DNA from: Streptomyces sp. LaPpAH-108
Lineage (GTDB): Bacteria > Actinomycetota > Actinomycetes > Streptomycetales > Streptomycetaceae
Direction of reading: 5' to 3'
NCBI RefSeq assembly: GCF_000373625.1
Contig: NZ_KB891994.1
Location: 310,001-374,000, forward strand
Length of the DNA stretch: 64,000 nt
Shown here: one piece after another, positions 40,806-49,092 of the stretch
Layout of the letters: each line of letters begins with the position of its first letter
Numbering within the stretch: the first letter of the stretch is position 1
Notes under the pieces: model-generated
The model's database searches: none
What the model saw: only the letters and a program-made list of their open reading frames with translations
Told to the model about the DNA's origin: nothing
Translations under genes and position numbers: made by a program

Positions 40806-41246
40806 GTGCCTCTCTTCACGCTCGAACGCACGGTCCCCCTTCCGCTCGCGGAGGCGTGGCGCCGGCTCACCGACTGGCCCCGCCACGCCGACGTGGTGCC
40901 GCTGACCCGGGTCACGGTGGCCACGCCCCCGCCGACCGGGGTGGGCACCCGCTTCGTCGCCCGGACGGGTGTCGGGCCGCTGACCTTCGACGATCCGATG
41001 GAGGTCACGATCTGGCGGCCCCCGGTGGACGACGAACCGGGGCTGTGCCGTCTGGAGAAGCGCGGCCGGGTGGTGCTGGGCTGGGCCGAGATCGAGGTAC
41101 GGCCGGGGCCGGGCGGCCGGACCCGGGTGGTGTGGCGCGAGGAGCTGCGGGTGAGTTTCCTGCCCCGGTCCTTCGACGGGGCGACCACGAGCGCGGCCCA
41201 GTCGATGTTCGGACGCGCGGTCAACGGGCTGCTGCGGCGGGAGTGA
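40806..41246 (+). CDS. SRPBCC (START-like) family protein
   Basis: A 146-aa single-domain protein of the polyketide cyclase/START-like superfamily, which binds hydrophobic ligands in a deep pocket. The order of segments is typical: FTLERTVPLPLAEAWRRLTDWPRH, VGTRFVARTGVGPLTFDDPMEV, RLEKRGRVVLGWAEIEV and a last helix AAQSMFGRAVNGLLRR. Function unknown. Leaderless GTG start is favoured because no ribosome site is visible and a -10 hexamer is 6 nt away. Convergent with the LysE gene. Confidence 0.82.
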   Translation: MPLFTLERTVPLPLAEAWRRLTDWPRHADVVPLTRVTVATPPPTGVGTRFVARTGVGPLTFDDPMEVTIWRPPVDDEPGLCRLEKRGRVVLGWAEIEVRPGPGGRTRVVWREELRVSFLPRSFDGATTSAAQSMFGRAVNGLLRRE

Positions 41247-41262
41247 GACCGCCCGGCCGGGG

Positions 41263-41309
41263 CCCGTTCAGTCCTTGACCCGTTCAGTCCTTGGCCCGTT
41301 CAGTCCTTG
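41263..41309. repeat. Three 16-bp tandem repeats at the end of the LysE gene
   Basis: CCCGTTCAGTCCTTG occurs at 41263, 41279 and 41295, an exact 16-bp period. The innermost copy holds the LysE stop codon and its last codons (Lys-Asp-stop), so the others are duplicated stop regions, presumably from replication slippage. Confidence 0.9.
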
Positions 41310-41944
41310 CGGCCGGTGACCGCGACCGTCACGCCCAGGCCGATCATCGCGAGGCCGCCCGCGCCGCCGACGGCCGTGAGCCGCCCGGGTGAGCGCGCGA
41401 ACCAGTCCCGGGCGGCGGAGGCGACCAGCCCCCACAGGCTGTCGGAGGCCAGCGCGATGGCGTTGAACACCAGCCCGAGCAGCAGCAGCTGGGCCGGGAC
41501 ATGGCCCTGCCCTGGATCGGCGAACTGGGGCAGTACGGCGGCGAAGAACACGATCGTCTTGGGGTTGGCCACCCCCACCGCGAACCCCTCCCCCAGCGTG
41601 CGCAGCGCGCCGTGCTCCGGCCCCGGCTCGGCGGCGGCGACCGCGTCGCGCAGCGAGCCGCGCCGCCGCCAGGCCATGACCCCGAGGTACACGAGGTAGG
41701 CGGCGCCCGCGAGTTTGAGCACCGTGAAGGCGAGGACCGAGCGCTCCACCACCGAGCCGATGCCGAGGGCGACGGCCGCGACGAGCACATAGGCCCCGAG
41801 GGTGTTGCCCGCGACGGTGGTCAGCGCGGCCCGGCGCCCGTGCGCGAGGGCCCGCCCGACCACGAACAGCACGCTCGGGCCCGGCACCACGATGAGAACG
41901 AACGAGAGGGCCGCGAACGCCAGCAGCCGGTCGGCGGAAACCAT
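41300..41944 (-). CDS. LysE/RhtB-family amino-acid exporter
   Basis: An inner-membrane exporter of 214 aa with about six membrane helices. It opens with LLAFAALSFVLIVVPGPSVLFVVG, the diagnostic LysE/RhtB motif, followed by AGNTLGAY and a later VANPKTIVFFAAVLPQF segment. Family members export amino acids or homoserine lactones; substrate not predictable. The ATG for MVSADRLL is used; there is no strong ribosome site. Its 3' end carries the 16-bp tandem repeats. Confidence 0.9.
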   Translation of the reverse strand: MVSADRLLAFAALSFVLIVVPGPSVLFVVGRALAHGRRAALTTVAGNTLGAYVLVAAVALGIGSVVERSVLAFTVLKLAGAAYLVYLGVMAWRRRGSLRDAVAAAEPGPEHGALRTLGEGFAVGVANPKTIVFFAAVLPQFADPGQGHVPAQLLLLGLVFNAIALASDSLWGLVASAARDWFARSPGRLTAVGGAGGLAMIGLGVTVAVTGRKD

Positions 41945-42081
41945 GTGCCCATGCAAGCACGGGGCCGGGGAGGGGCGGCAAACGCTTTTCCGGGGCCGGA
42001 CCGGGGGCGCGCGGGGAGCATGCCTGGTGCGCCGGGACACGCGCCGCCACTCCCCCGCGCCCCGGCCACGCCCTCAGGCGT

Positions 42082-43233
42082 TCAGGCCACCGACCCGACC
42101 CGCCGGGCAGCCCGGTCGGGCGCCTCGTGGTGGATCGGGGTGTGGGCTCCGGTGAGCGGTACCCCGGTGCCGCCGCGCCGCCCTGCGACGATCTCGGCGG
42201 CGATGGACAGCGCGGTCTCCTCGGGGGTGCGGGCGCCGAGGTCGAGTCCGATCGGGGAGTGCAGGCGGGCGAGTTCCAGCTCGGTGAGCCCGGCCTGGCG
42301 CAGGAGTTCCAGGCGGTCCAGGTGGGTGCGCCGGGAGCCCATCGCGCCGACGTAGGCGACCGGCAGGCGCAGGGCGCGGCGCAGCAGCGGCACGTCGAAC
42401 TTGGGGTCGTGGGTCAGGACGCAGAGCACGGTGCGGGCGTCGGTCGCGGTGCGTTCCAGATAGCGGTGCGGCCAGTCGACCACGATCTCGTCGGCCTCCG
42501 GGAAGCGGGCCCGGGTGGTGAAGACGGGGCGCGCGTCGCACACGGTGACGTGGTAGCCGAGGAAGGCGCCGACGCGGACCAGCGCCGACGCGAAGTCGAC
42601 CGCGCCGAAGACGATCATGCGGGGCGGCGGCACCGAGGACTCGACCAGGACGGTCACCGGGGCCCCGCAGCGCTCGCCCCGTTCGCCGGTCTCCACGGTG
42701 CCGGTGCGGCCCGCGTCCAGGAGGGCGGCGGCCTCGGCCGCGACGGTGCGGTCCAGTTCGGGGCGGGCGCCGAAACCGCCGAGCAGGGTGCCGTCGGGGC
42801 CCACGAGCAGGGCGCGGCCCAGCAGTTCGGCCGGTCCGGCGACGATCCGGGCGAGCGCCGCCGTACGTCCCCGGGCCGCGGCGGCCAGCGCGGCGGTGAG
42901 CACCGGCCGGTCGGGGCTGTCGGCGCGCACCGGGGTCACCAGGATGTCGAGGGTGCCGCCGCAGGTCAGCCCGGCGGCGAAGGCGTCCGCGTCGTCGTAC
43001 CCGAAGGGTGCGAGCACGCTCTCGCCGTCCGCGAGGGCCTGGCGGCACAGTTCGTACACCTCGCTCTCGACGCAGCCGCCGGAGACGGAGCCGATGGCCG
43101 CGCCGTCGGCGTCCACCGCGAGGGCCGCGCCCGGCGGGCGGGGGGCGCTGCCGCCGACGCCCACCACCGTGGCCACGGCGAAGTCGCGGCCCTGGGTCAC
43201 CCACCGGTCCAGCTCCTCGGCGATGTCGAGCAT
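42082..43233 (-). CDS. xdhC: XdhC/CoxI-family maturation protein
   Basis: A 383-aa XdhC-type chaperone that binds molybdenum cofactor and supports its sulfuration and insertion into xanthine dehydrogenase. The N-terminal XdhC domain has VVGVGGSAPRPPGA, SVSGGCVESEVYELCRQ and FGYDDADAFAAGLTCGG; the C-terminal Rossmann domain has MIVFGAVDFASALVRVGAFLGY and AYVGAMGSRRT. Last gene of the leftward xdh operon, 28 bp after the molybdenum subunit. Confidence 0.92.
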   Translation of the reverse strand: MLDIAEELDRWVTQGRDFAVATVVGVGGSAPRPPGAALAVDADGAAIGSVSGGCVESEVYELCRQALADGESVLAPFGYDDADAFAAGLTCGGTLDILVTPVRADSPDRPVLTAALAAAARGRTAALARIVAGPAELLGRALLVGPDGTLLGGFGARPELDRTVAAEAAALLDAGRTGTVETGERGERCGAPVTVLVESSVPPPRMIVFGAVDFASALVRVGAFLGYHVTVCDARPVFTTRARFPEADEIVVDWPHRYLERTATDARTVLCVLTHDPKFDVPLLRRALRLPVAYVGAMGSRRTHLDRLELLRQAGLTELELARLHSPIGLDLGARTPEETALSIAAEIVAGRRGGTGVPLTGAHTPIHHEAPDRAARRVGSVA

Positions 43234-43261
43234 CAGTCGGCCTCCTGACCGTGCGCCGGTC

Positions 43262-45673
43262 TCATGCCGTCCCCGTCAGGTGCTCGGGCCGTACCGGGAC
43301 ACGGGTGAGGTCGAGCCCGGTCGCGTCGCGGATCGCGGCCAGTACGGCGGGAGTCGAGGACAGGGTCGGCGCCTCGCCCACGCCGCGCAGCCCGTACGGG
43401 GCGTTGCTGTCGGCGAGTTCGAGGACGTCGACGGGGATGGTGGGGGTGTCGAGGATGGTCGGGATGAGGTAGTCGGTGAAGGAGGGGTTGCGGACCTTCG
43501 CGGTGACCGGGTCGACCTGGATCTCCTCCATCACGGCGATGCCGAGGCCCTGGACGGTGCCGCCCTGGATCTGGCCGGTGACCGAGAGCGGGTTGAGGGC
43601 CTTGCCGACGTCCTGGGCGCAGGCCAGCTCGATCACCTTGACCAGGCCGAGTTCGGTGTCGACCTCGACGACGGCGCGGTGCGCGGCGAAGGAGTACTGC
43701 ACATGTCCGTCGCCCTGTCCGGTGTGCCGGTCGAAGGGCTGGGTGGGCCGGTGCCGCCACTCCGCCTCGATCTCGACACTCTCGCCCTCCAGCACGTCGG
43801 CCAGCGCGGCCAGGACCTCTCCCCCGTCGGTGACCACCTTGCCGTCCTCCAGGAGGAGTTCGGCCGTGGCCCAGGCGGGGTGGTGACTGCCGTACTTGCG
43901 GCGGCCGATGGCGAGGACCTTGTCGCGCACCAGCCCGCAGGCGTGGCGTACGGCGCCTCCGGTGACGTACGTCTGCCGGGAGGCCGAGGTCGAACCGGCG
44001 CTGCCCACCCGGGTGTCGGCCGGTTTGATGGTCACCTGGCTGACGCCCAGCTCGGTGCGGGCGATCTGCGCGTGCACGGTGACACCGCCCTGGCCGACCT
44101 CCGCCATCGCGGTGTGCACGGTGGCGACGGGCACGCCTCCGGCGACCTCCATGCGGACCTTGGCGGTGGAGTAGTCGTCGAACCCCTCGGAGAAACCGAC
44201 GTTCTTGATGCCGACCGCGTAGCCGACCCCGCGTACGACGCCTTCGCCGTGGGTGGTGTTGGAGAGACCGCCGGGCAACTGGCGTACGTCGGCGCCCTCG
44301 CTGGACTCCCACTGGCGCTCGGGCGGCAGGGGCAACGCCTTGACACGGCGCAGGAGTTCGGCGACGGGAGCGGGCGAGTCGACGATCTGCCCGGTGGGCA
44401 TCACGCTGCCCTGCTCCATCGCGTTGCGCCGGCGCAGCTCGACCGGGTCCATGCCGAGCGCCTTGGCCAGCTTGTCCATCTGTGCCTCGTAGGCGAAGCA
44501 CGCCTGGACCGCGCCGAAGCCGCGCATCGCGCCGCAGGGCGGGTTGTTGGTGTAGAGGGCGACGGCCTCCACGTCGACATCGGCGACCTCGTACGGCCCG
44601 ACGCCGAGGGAGGCGGCGTTGCCGACGACGGCCGGGGAGGAGGAGGCGTAGGCGCCGCCGTCGAGGACGATGCGGGCCTTGACGTGGGTGAGTTTGCCGT
44701 CGCGGGTCGCGCCGTGCTCGTAGGTCAGCTTGGCCGGGTGGCGGTGGACGTGCCCGAAGAAGGACTCGAACCGGTTGTAGACGATCTTCACGGGGCGTCC
44801 GGTGCGCAGGGCGAGCAGACAGGCGTGGATCTGCATCGACAGGTCCTCACGGCCGCCGAACGCGCCGCCGACGCCCGCGAGGGTCATCCGCACCTTGTCC
44901 TCGGGCAGTCCGAGGACGGGGGCGATCTGGTGGAGGTCGGAGTGGAGCCACTGGGTGGCGATGTAGAGGTGGACGCCGCCGTCCTCCTCGGGGACGGCGA
45001 GCCCGGACTCGGGGCCGAGGAACGCCTGGTCCTGCATCCCGAAGGTGTACTCGCCCTTCACGATCACATCGGCGCGCTCGGCGGCCAGTTGGGCGTTCCC
45101 GCGCACGATCGGCTGGCGGTGGACGATGTTGGGGTGCGGGACGTAGGGGAAGTGGTGGTCGTCGCGGTCTTCGTGAACGAGGGGCGCGTCGGGGGCCGTT
45201 GCCGAGGCGTGGTCGGTGACGACGGGCAACTCCCGGTATTCCACGCGGATCTTGGCGGCGGCGCGGCGGGCGGTCTCGGGGTGGTCGGCGGCGACGACGG
45301 CGACGGGCTCGCCGTGGTGGCGGACCTTGCCGTGGGCCAGGACGGGGGTGTCCTGGATCTCCAGGCCGTAGTGGCGCGCCTCGGCGGGCAGGTCGTCGTA
45401 GGTGAGGACGGCGTGGACGCCGGGCAGGGCCAGCGCCTCGGCGGTGTCGATGGAGACGATCTCGGCGTGGGCGACGGTGGAGCGCAGGATCTGGCCCCAC
45501 AGCATGTCCTCGTGCCAGAGGTCGGAGGAGTAGGCGAACTCGCCGGTGACCTTGAGGATGCCGTCCGGGCGGAGCGTGGACTCGCCGATGCCGCCCCGGG
45601 CACCCGAGCCCTGGGTGATCTTCGTGGGGGCGCCCGACGGGCGGGTGGGGGTGGGGAGTTCGCGCGGTGTCAT
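43262..45673 (-). CDS. Xanthine dehydrogenase, molybdenum-binding subunit
   Basis: The large molybdopterin subunit of a three-subunit xanthine dehydrogenase, 803 aa, oxidising hypoxanthine/xanthine to urate. Features are the ald_Xan_dh hammerhead region (GKVRHHGEPVAVVAAD), GVGGAFGGRED and CGAMRGFGAVQACFAYE in the molybdenum domain, and the catalytic Glu in LRGVGEAPT near the C-terminus. The ATG is 1 bp after the Fe-S subunit stop. The eukaryotic enzyme fuses the three parts; here they are separate as in B. subtilis PucA-E. Confidence 0.93.
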   Translation of the reverse strand: MTPRELPTPTRPSGAPTKITQGSGARGGIGESTLRPDGILKVTGEFAYSSDLWHEDMLWGQILRSTVAHAEIVSIDTAEALALPGVHAVLTYDDLPAEARHYGLEIQDTPVLAHGKVRHHGEPVAVVAADHPETARRAAAKIRVEYRELPVVTDHASATAPDAPLVHEDRDDHHFPYVPHPNIVHRQPIVRGNAQLAAERADVIVKGEYTFGMQDQAFLGPESGLAVPEEDGGVHLYIATQWLHSDLHQIAPVLGLPEDKVRMTLAGVGGAFGGREDLSMQIHACLLALRTGRPVKIVYNRFESFFGHVHRHPAKLTYEHGATRDGKLTHVKARIVLDGGAYASSSPAVVGNAASLGVGPYEVADVDVEAVALYTNNPPCGAMRGFGAVQACFAYEAQMDKLAKALGMDPVELRRRNAMEQGSVMPTGQIVDSPAPVAELLRRVKALPLPPERQWESSEGADVRQLPGGLSNTTHGEGVVRGVGYAVGIKNVGFSEGFDDYSTAKVRMEVAGGVPVATVHTAMAEVGQGGVTVHAQIARTELGVSQVTIKPADTRVGSAGSTSASRQTYVTGGAVRHACGLVRDKVLAIGRRKYGSHHPAWATAELLLEDGKVVTDGGEVLAALADVLEGESVEIEAEWRHRPTQPFDRHTGQGDGHVQYSFAAHRAVVEVDTELGLVKVIELACAQDVGKALNPLSVTGQIQGGTVQGLGIAVMEEIQVDPVTAKVRNPSFTDYLIPTILDTPTIPVDVLELADSNAPYGLRGVGEAPTLSSTPAVLAAIRDATGLDLTRVPVRPEHLTGTA

Positions 45674-45674
45674 C

Positions 45675-46226
45675 TCACGCCCCCTCGGTCTGGCGGGCGG
45701 CGGCTAGGCGGACCGCGTCCATGATCTTCTCGTAGCCGGTGCAGCGGCACAGGTTGCCGGACAGGGCCTCGCGGATGTCGGCGTCGGACGGTTCGGGGTT
45801 CTGCTCCAGCAACTCGTCGGCGGCGACGAGGAGTCCGGGGGTGCAGAAGCCGCACTGCACGGCGCCCGCGTCGATGAACGCCTGCTGGATCGGGGCGAGT
45901 TCGCCGCCGGTGCCGGGCTGCCACCGGCGCGCCTCCTCCAGGGACGTACCCGCCGTTGAGGTGTCGTCCGCGCGCTGCCGGGCGTGTTCCGCGAGTCCTT
46001 CGACGGTGACCACCTCGCGGCCCTCGACCTGGCCCGCCGCGACCAGGCAGGAGCAGACCGGGACGCCGTCGAGGCGGACCGTGCAGGAGCCGCACTCGCC
46101 CTGTTCGCAGGCGTTCTTGGAGCCGGGCAGGCCGAGCCGTTCCCGCAGCACGTAGAGCAGGGACTCGCCCTCCCAGACGTCGTCGGCCTGCTGGGGGCGT
46201 CCGTTGACGGTGAAGCTGACGCGCAT
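45675..46226 (-). CDS. Xanthine dehydrogenase, [2Fe-2S] subunit
   Basis: The electron-transfer subunit, 183 aa, with two 2Fe-2S clusters. The plant-ferredoxin-type cluster uses Cys40, Cys45, Cys48 and Cys60; the second cluster uses Cys125, Cys128 (QCGFCTPG), Cys160 and Cys162 (LCRCTGYEK). The start overlaps the FAD subunit stop as TGATG and the stop is 1 bp before the molybdenum subunit, so all three are made in fixed proportion. A short insert (about 80-112) between clusters is slightly longer than usual. Confidence 0.95.
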   Translation of the reverse strand: MRVSFTVNGRPQQADDVWEGESLLYVLRERLGLPGSKNACEQGECGSCTVRLDGVPVCSCLVAAGQVEGREVVTVEGLAEHARQRADDTSTAGTSLEEARRWQPGTGGELAPIQQAFIDAGAVQCGFCTPGLLVAADELLEQNPEPSDADIREALSGNLCRCTGYEKIMDAVRLAAARQTEGA

Positions 46227-47122
46227 CAGGCGGCTCCCTCTTCGGTGGCGCGGCGGGTGTCGCGGTAGGACTCCCAGGTCCAGGTGAGCGTGCGGCGGGC
46301 GAGGACGCCGACCGCGTGGCGGCGGTATCCGGCGGTGCCCCGGACGTCGTCGATCGGGTTGCAGGCGCCCGCGCACAGGTCCGCGAACTGCTGGACGAGG
46401 GAGGCGGCGAGCGGCTTGCCGGTGTCCCAGTGGCGGCCCTCCGCCAGGGCCGCGTTCACGAACTCCTCCGCGACCAGGGCCCGTACGGGCGTCGGGGCGG
46501 CGGAGCCGATACCGGTGCGCACGGTGCGGGTCTCGGGGTGCAGGGCGATGCCGAAGGCACAGACGGCGATGACCATGGCGTTGCGGGTGCCGACCTTGGC
46601 GTACTGCTGGGGGCCTTCGGCCTTCTTGATGTGCACCGCGCGGATCAGCTCGTCGGGCTCGAGGGCGTTGCGCTTGACCCCGGTGTAGAAGGCGTCGATG
46701 GGGATCATGCGGGTGCCCCGGGCCGCCGACTCGGCCTCCACCTCGGCTCCCGCGGCGAGCAGGGCGGGGTGGGCGTCCCCGGCCGGGGAGGCGGTGCCGA
46801 GGTTGCCGCCGACGCCGCCCCGGTTGCGGATCTGCGGGGAGGCGACGGTGTGCGCGGCGAGCGCGAGCCCGGGCAGTTCGGTGCGCAGGTCGCGCATGAT
46901 CGCCGCGTAGGGGACGCTCGCGCCCAGCCGTACCGTGTCCTGGCCGGTCTCCCATTCGTAGAGATCTCCGACCCGGTTGAGGTCGAGGAGGTGCTCCGGT
47001 CGGCGGTGGTCGAAGTTGATCTCCACCATCACGTCGGTGCCGCCCGCGATCGGCACGGCGCCGGGATGCGCGGCCTTGGCGGCGAGCGCCTCCTCCCAGC
47101 TGGCGGGGCGAAGGAAGTCCAT
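46226..47122 (-). CDS. Xanthine dehydrogenase, FAD-binding subunit
   Basis: The FAD subunit, 298 aa. FAD motifs are PIAGGTDVMVEINF and GGVGGNLGTASPAGD, and the C-terminal CO dehydrogenase flavoprotein domain follows. The start MDFLRPASWEE is normal; GAGGAAGAG is upstream. First gene of xdh operon FAD, Fe-S, molybdenum, xdhC. The 296-bp intergenic region to pucR contains the twin GGAAAC palindromes. Confidence 0.93.
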   Translation of the reverse strand: MDFLRPASWEEALAAKAAHPGAVPIAGGTDVMVEINFDHRRPEHLLDLNRVGDLYEWETGQDTVRLGASVPYAAIMRDLRTELPGLALAAHTVASPQIRNRGGVGGNLGTASPAGDAHPALLAAGAEVEAESAARGTRMIPIDAFYTGVKRNALEPDELIRAVHIKKAEGPQQYAKVGTRNAMVIAVCAFGIALHPETRTVRTGIGSAAPTPVRALVAEEFVNAALAEGRHWDTGKPLAASLVQQFADLCAGACNPIDDVRGTAGYRRHAVGVLARRTLTWTWESYRDTRRATEEGAA

Positions 47123-47148
47123 GACCGGTTCTCTTCCTCGTCTCTGGG

Positions 47149-47161
47149 TCGGCAAAGCCGA
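47149..47161. promoter_or_regulatory. Palindrome close to the xdh start
   Basis: TCGGC-AAA-GCCGA, 27 bp before the FAD-subunit start codon. Could be an operator or a small leader hairpin; weak evidence. Confidence 0.3.
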
Positions 47162-47317
47162 TTCATTCGAGTGTTTTTGGCGGGGAGTGCTCTCAGTACA
47201 CCGTCGCGCGCGCCGCCCGGGTCAGTCACGGAAACCATGAAGGAGTTGGCTGGCCAGGGCGGGCATCTTGTAGATTCGTATGAACGGAGGTCATCGGCAA
47301 TCTCTCCGTTTCCCCCC

Positions 47318-47350
47318 GGAAACGTTTCCCCCTCTCCCGGAAACATTTCC
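47318..47350. promoter_or_regulatory. Twin GGAAACRTTTCC palindromes before pucR
   Basis: GGAAACGTTTCC (47318-47329) is a perfect palindrome and GGAAACATTTCC (47339-47350) differs in one base; starts are exactly 21 bp apart. They are 68 bp before the pucR start and about 195 bp from xdh. A further half-site GTTTCC is at 47308. Confidence 0.75.
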
Positions 47351-47418
47351 CCCGGGGGACACGGGGACGGTCCGGCGGCACGGACCATGTTTTCGAGACA
47401 AAGAATGGCGGCGACGAG

Positions 47419-49092
47419 ATGCGGCTGCGCGCACTGCTGGACACCGACGCGCTGGGCCTGCGGCTGCTCGGCGGCGAGGACGAGCTGGACCGCACGGTGC
47501 GCGGGGTCATGACGACCGACCTGCGCGACCCGAGCCGCTACCTCTCCGGCGGCGAGCTGGTCCTGACGGGGCTGGCCTGGCGCAAGGACGCCGAGGACTC
47601 GGACGCGTTCGTCCGGCTGCTGGTGCAGGCCCAGGTGGCGGCCCTTGCGGCGGGCGAGGCCGAGCTGCGCGACATCCCCGAGGACCTGGTGCTGGCCTGC
47701 GCCCGGCACCGGCTGCCGCTGTTCGCGGTGGACGAGTCGGTGGCGTTCGCGACGATCACCGAGCACGTCGTACGGCAGGTGTCCGGCGAGCGGGCCGGTG
47801 ATCTGGCCGCCGTGGTGGACCGGCACCGGCGGATGATGACCTCGGGCCCGGCGGGCGGCGGCCCCGACGTGGTGCTCGACCTGCTCGGCAGCGACCTGGA
47901 CCTGCGCGCCTGGGTGCTCTCGCCGACCGGCCGCCCGATAGCGGCCCCCAAGTCGGCGGGCCCGGCGCCGGACGCGGAGACGTTCGTACAGCTCGCCGCC
48001 GAGCATCTGGCGGCCACCCGCGCCGGGCGGCCCGGACCGCACCGGGTCGTGGTCGACGGCACGACGTACTCCCTCTTCCCGGTCCGCTCCTCCGGGCGTT
48101 CCCCGCAGGCCGCGCCGGACGTGCGCGAGACGGTGCTCACCGACTGGCTGCTGGCGGTGGCGGCGGACGCGGCGGACTGGCCCGAGGAGCGTCTTGACCT
48201 GCTGCGGGGCGTCACCCAGCTGATAGCCGTGGAGCGCGACCGGCGCGAGGCGTCCCGGACCGTGCGCCGCCGCCTCGCGCAGGAGGTCCTTGAGCTGGTG
48301 CAGTCCGGTGCCGCGCCCGCCGAGATCGCGGCCCGGCTCCGGGTCGCGGCGCCGGTGCTGCTGCCCGGCCTCGGGGCGGCCCCGCACTGGCAGGTGGTCG
48401 TGGCCCGCGTCGAGTGGGAGGACGGCGCGGTCGCGGGCGGCCCGGTCGCCCAGTCCCTGCTCGAAGAGATCCTGGCCGATCCGCTGGCCACCGGTCCGGA
48501 CGCCGCCGACCGGGTGGCGGTCGCGCACACCGGTGACGAGGCCGTGGCGCTGGTGCCGCTGCCCGCCGTCTCCGCCGAGCACGACGGCTCCGAGACCGGG
48601 CTGCTCGCGGACGCGCTGCTGCGCTCGGTACGGGACGCCCTCACGGCGGGCCTGGACGGCGACGGCCGCCTCACCCTCGGCGTCAGCGCCGCGGTGCACT
48701 CCGCGGAGGGGCTGCGCGGGGCCCTGGAGGAGGCCCGGCACGCCCGTGGCGTCGCGGCGGCCCGCCCCGGCCGCGTCTGCGCCGCCGGGCACCAGGAGCT
48801 GGCCTCCCACGTCCTCCTGCTCCCCTTCGTCCCGGACGACGTACGACGCGCCTTCACGGCCCGCCTCCTGGACCCCCTCAAGGAGTACGACCGCCGCCAC
48901 CGCGCCGAGCTGATCCCCACCCTGGAAGCCTTCCTGGAGTCCGACGGCTCCTGGACCCGCTGCGCCGCCCGCCTCCACCTCCACGTCAACACCCTCCGCT
49001 ACCGCGTGGGCCGCATCGAACAGCTCACGGGCCGCGACCTGTCCCGCCTGGAGGACAAGCTGGACTTCTTCCTGGCACTGCGCATGAGCTGA
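47419..49092 (+). CDS. pucR: PucR-family purine catabolism regulator
   Basis: A 557-aa regulator of the PucR family. The N-terminal PucR domain is residues 1-130 (LGLRLLGGEDELDRTVRGVMTTDL); a middle GGDEF-like region follows (about 300-410); and the C-terminal HTH_30 (TLEAFLESDGSWTRCAARLHLHVNTLRYRVGRIE in pieces) is at about 505-550. In B. subtilis PucR controls purine-breakdown genes. Divergent from xdh operon. The ATG is not preceded by a good ribosome site; it may be leaderless or start slightly differently. The 47318 palindromes are the likely target. Confidence 0.88.
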   Translation: MRLRALLDTDALGLRLLGGEDELDRTVRGVMTTDLRDPSRYLSGGELVLTGLAWRKDAEDSDAFVRLLVQAQVAALAAGEAELRDIPEDLVLACARHRLPLFAVDESVAFATITEHVVRQVSGERAGDLAAVVDRHRRMMTSGPAGGGPDVVLDLLGSDLDLRAWVLSPTGRPIAAPKSAGPAPDAETFVQLAAEHLAATRAGRPGPHRVVVDGTTYSLFPVRSSGRSPQAAPDVRETVLTDWLLAVAADAADWPEERLDLLRGVTQLIAVERDRREASRTVRRRLAQEVLELVQSGAAPAEIAARLRVAAPVLLPGLGAAPHWQVVVARVEWEDGAVAGGPVAQSLLEEILADPLATGPDAADRVAVAHTGDEAVALVPLPAVSAEHDGSETGLLADALLRSVRDALTAGLDGDGRLTLGVSAAVHSAEGLRGALEEARHARGVAAARPGRVCAAGHQELASHVLLLPFVPDDVRRAFTARLLDPLKEYDRRHRAELIPTLEAFLESDGSWTRCAARLHLHVNTLRYRVGRIEQLTGRDLSRLEDKLDFFLALRMS

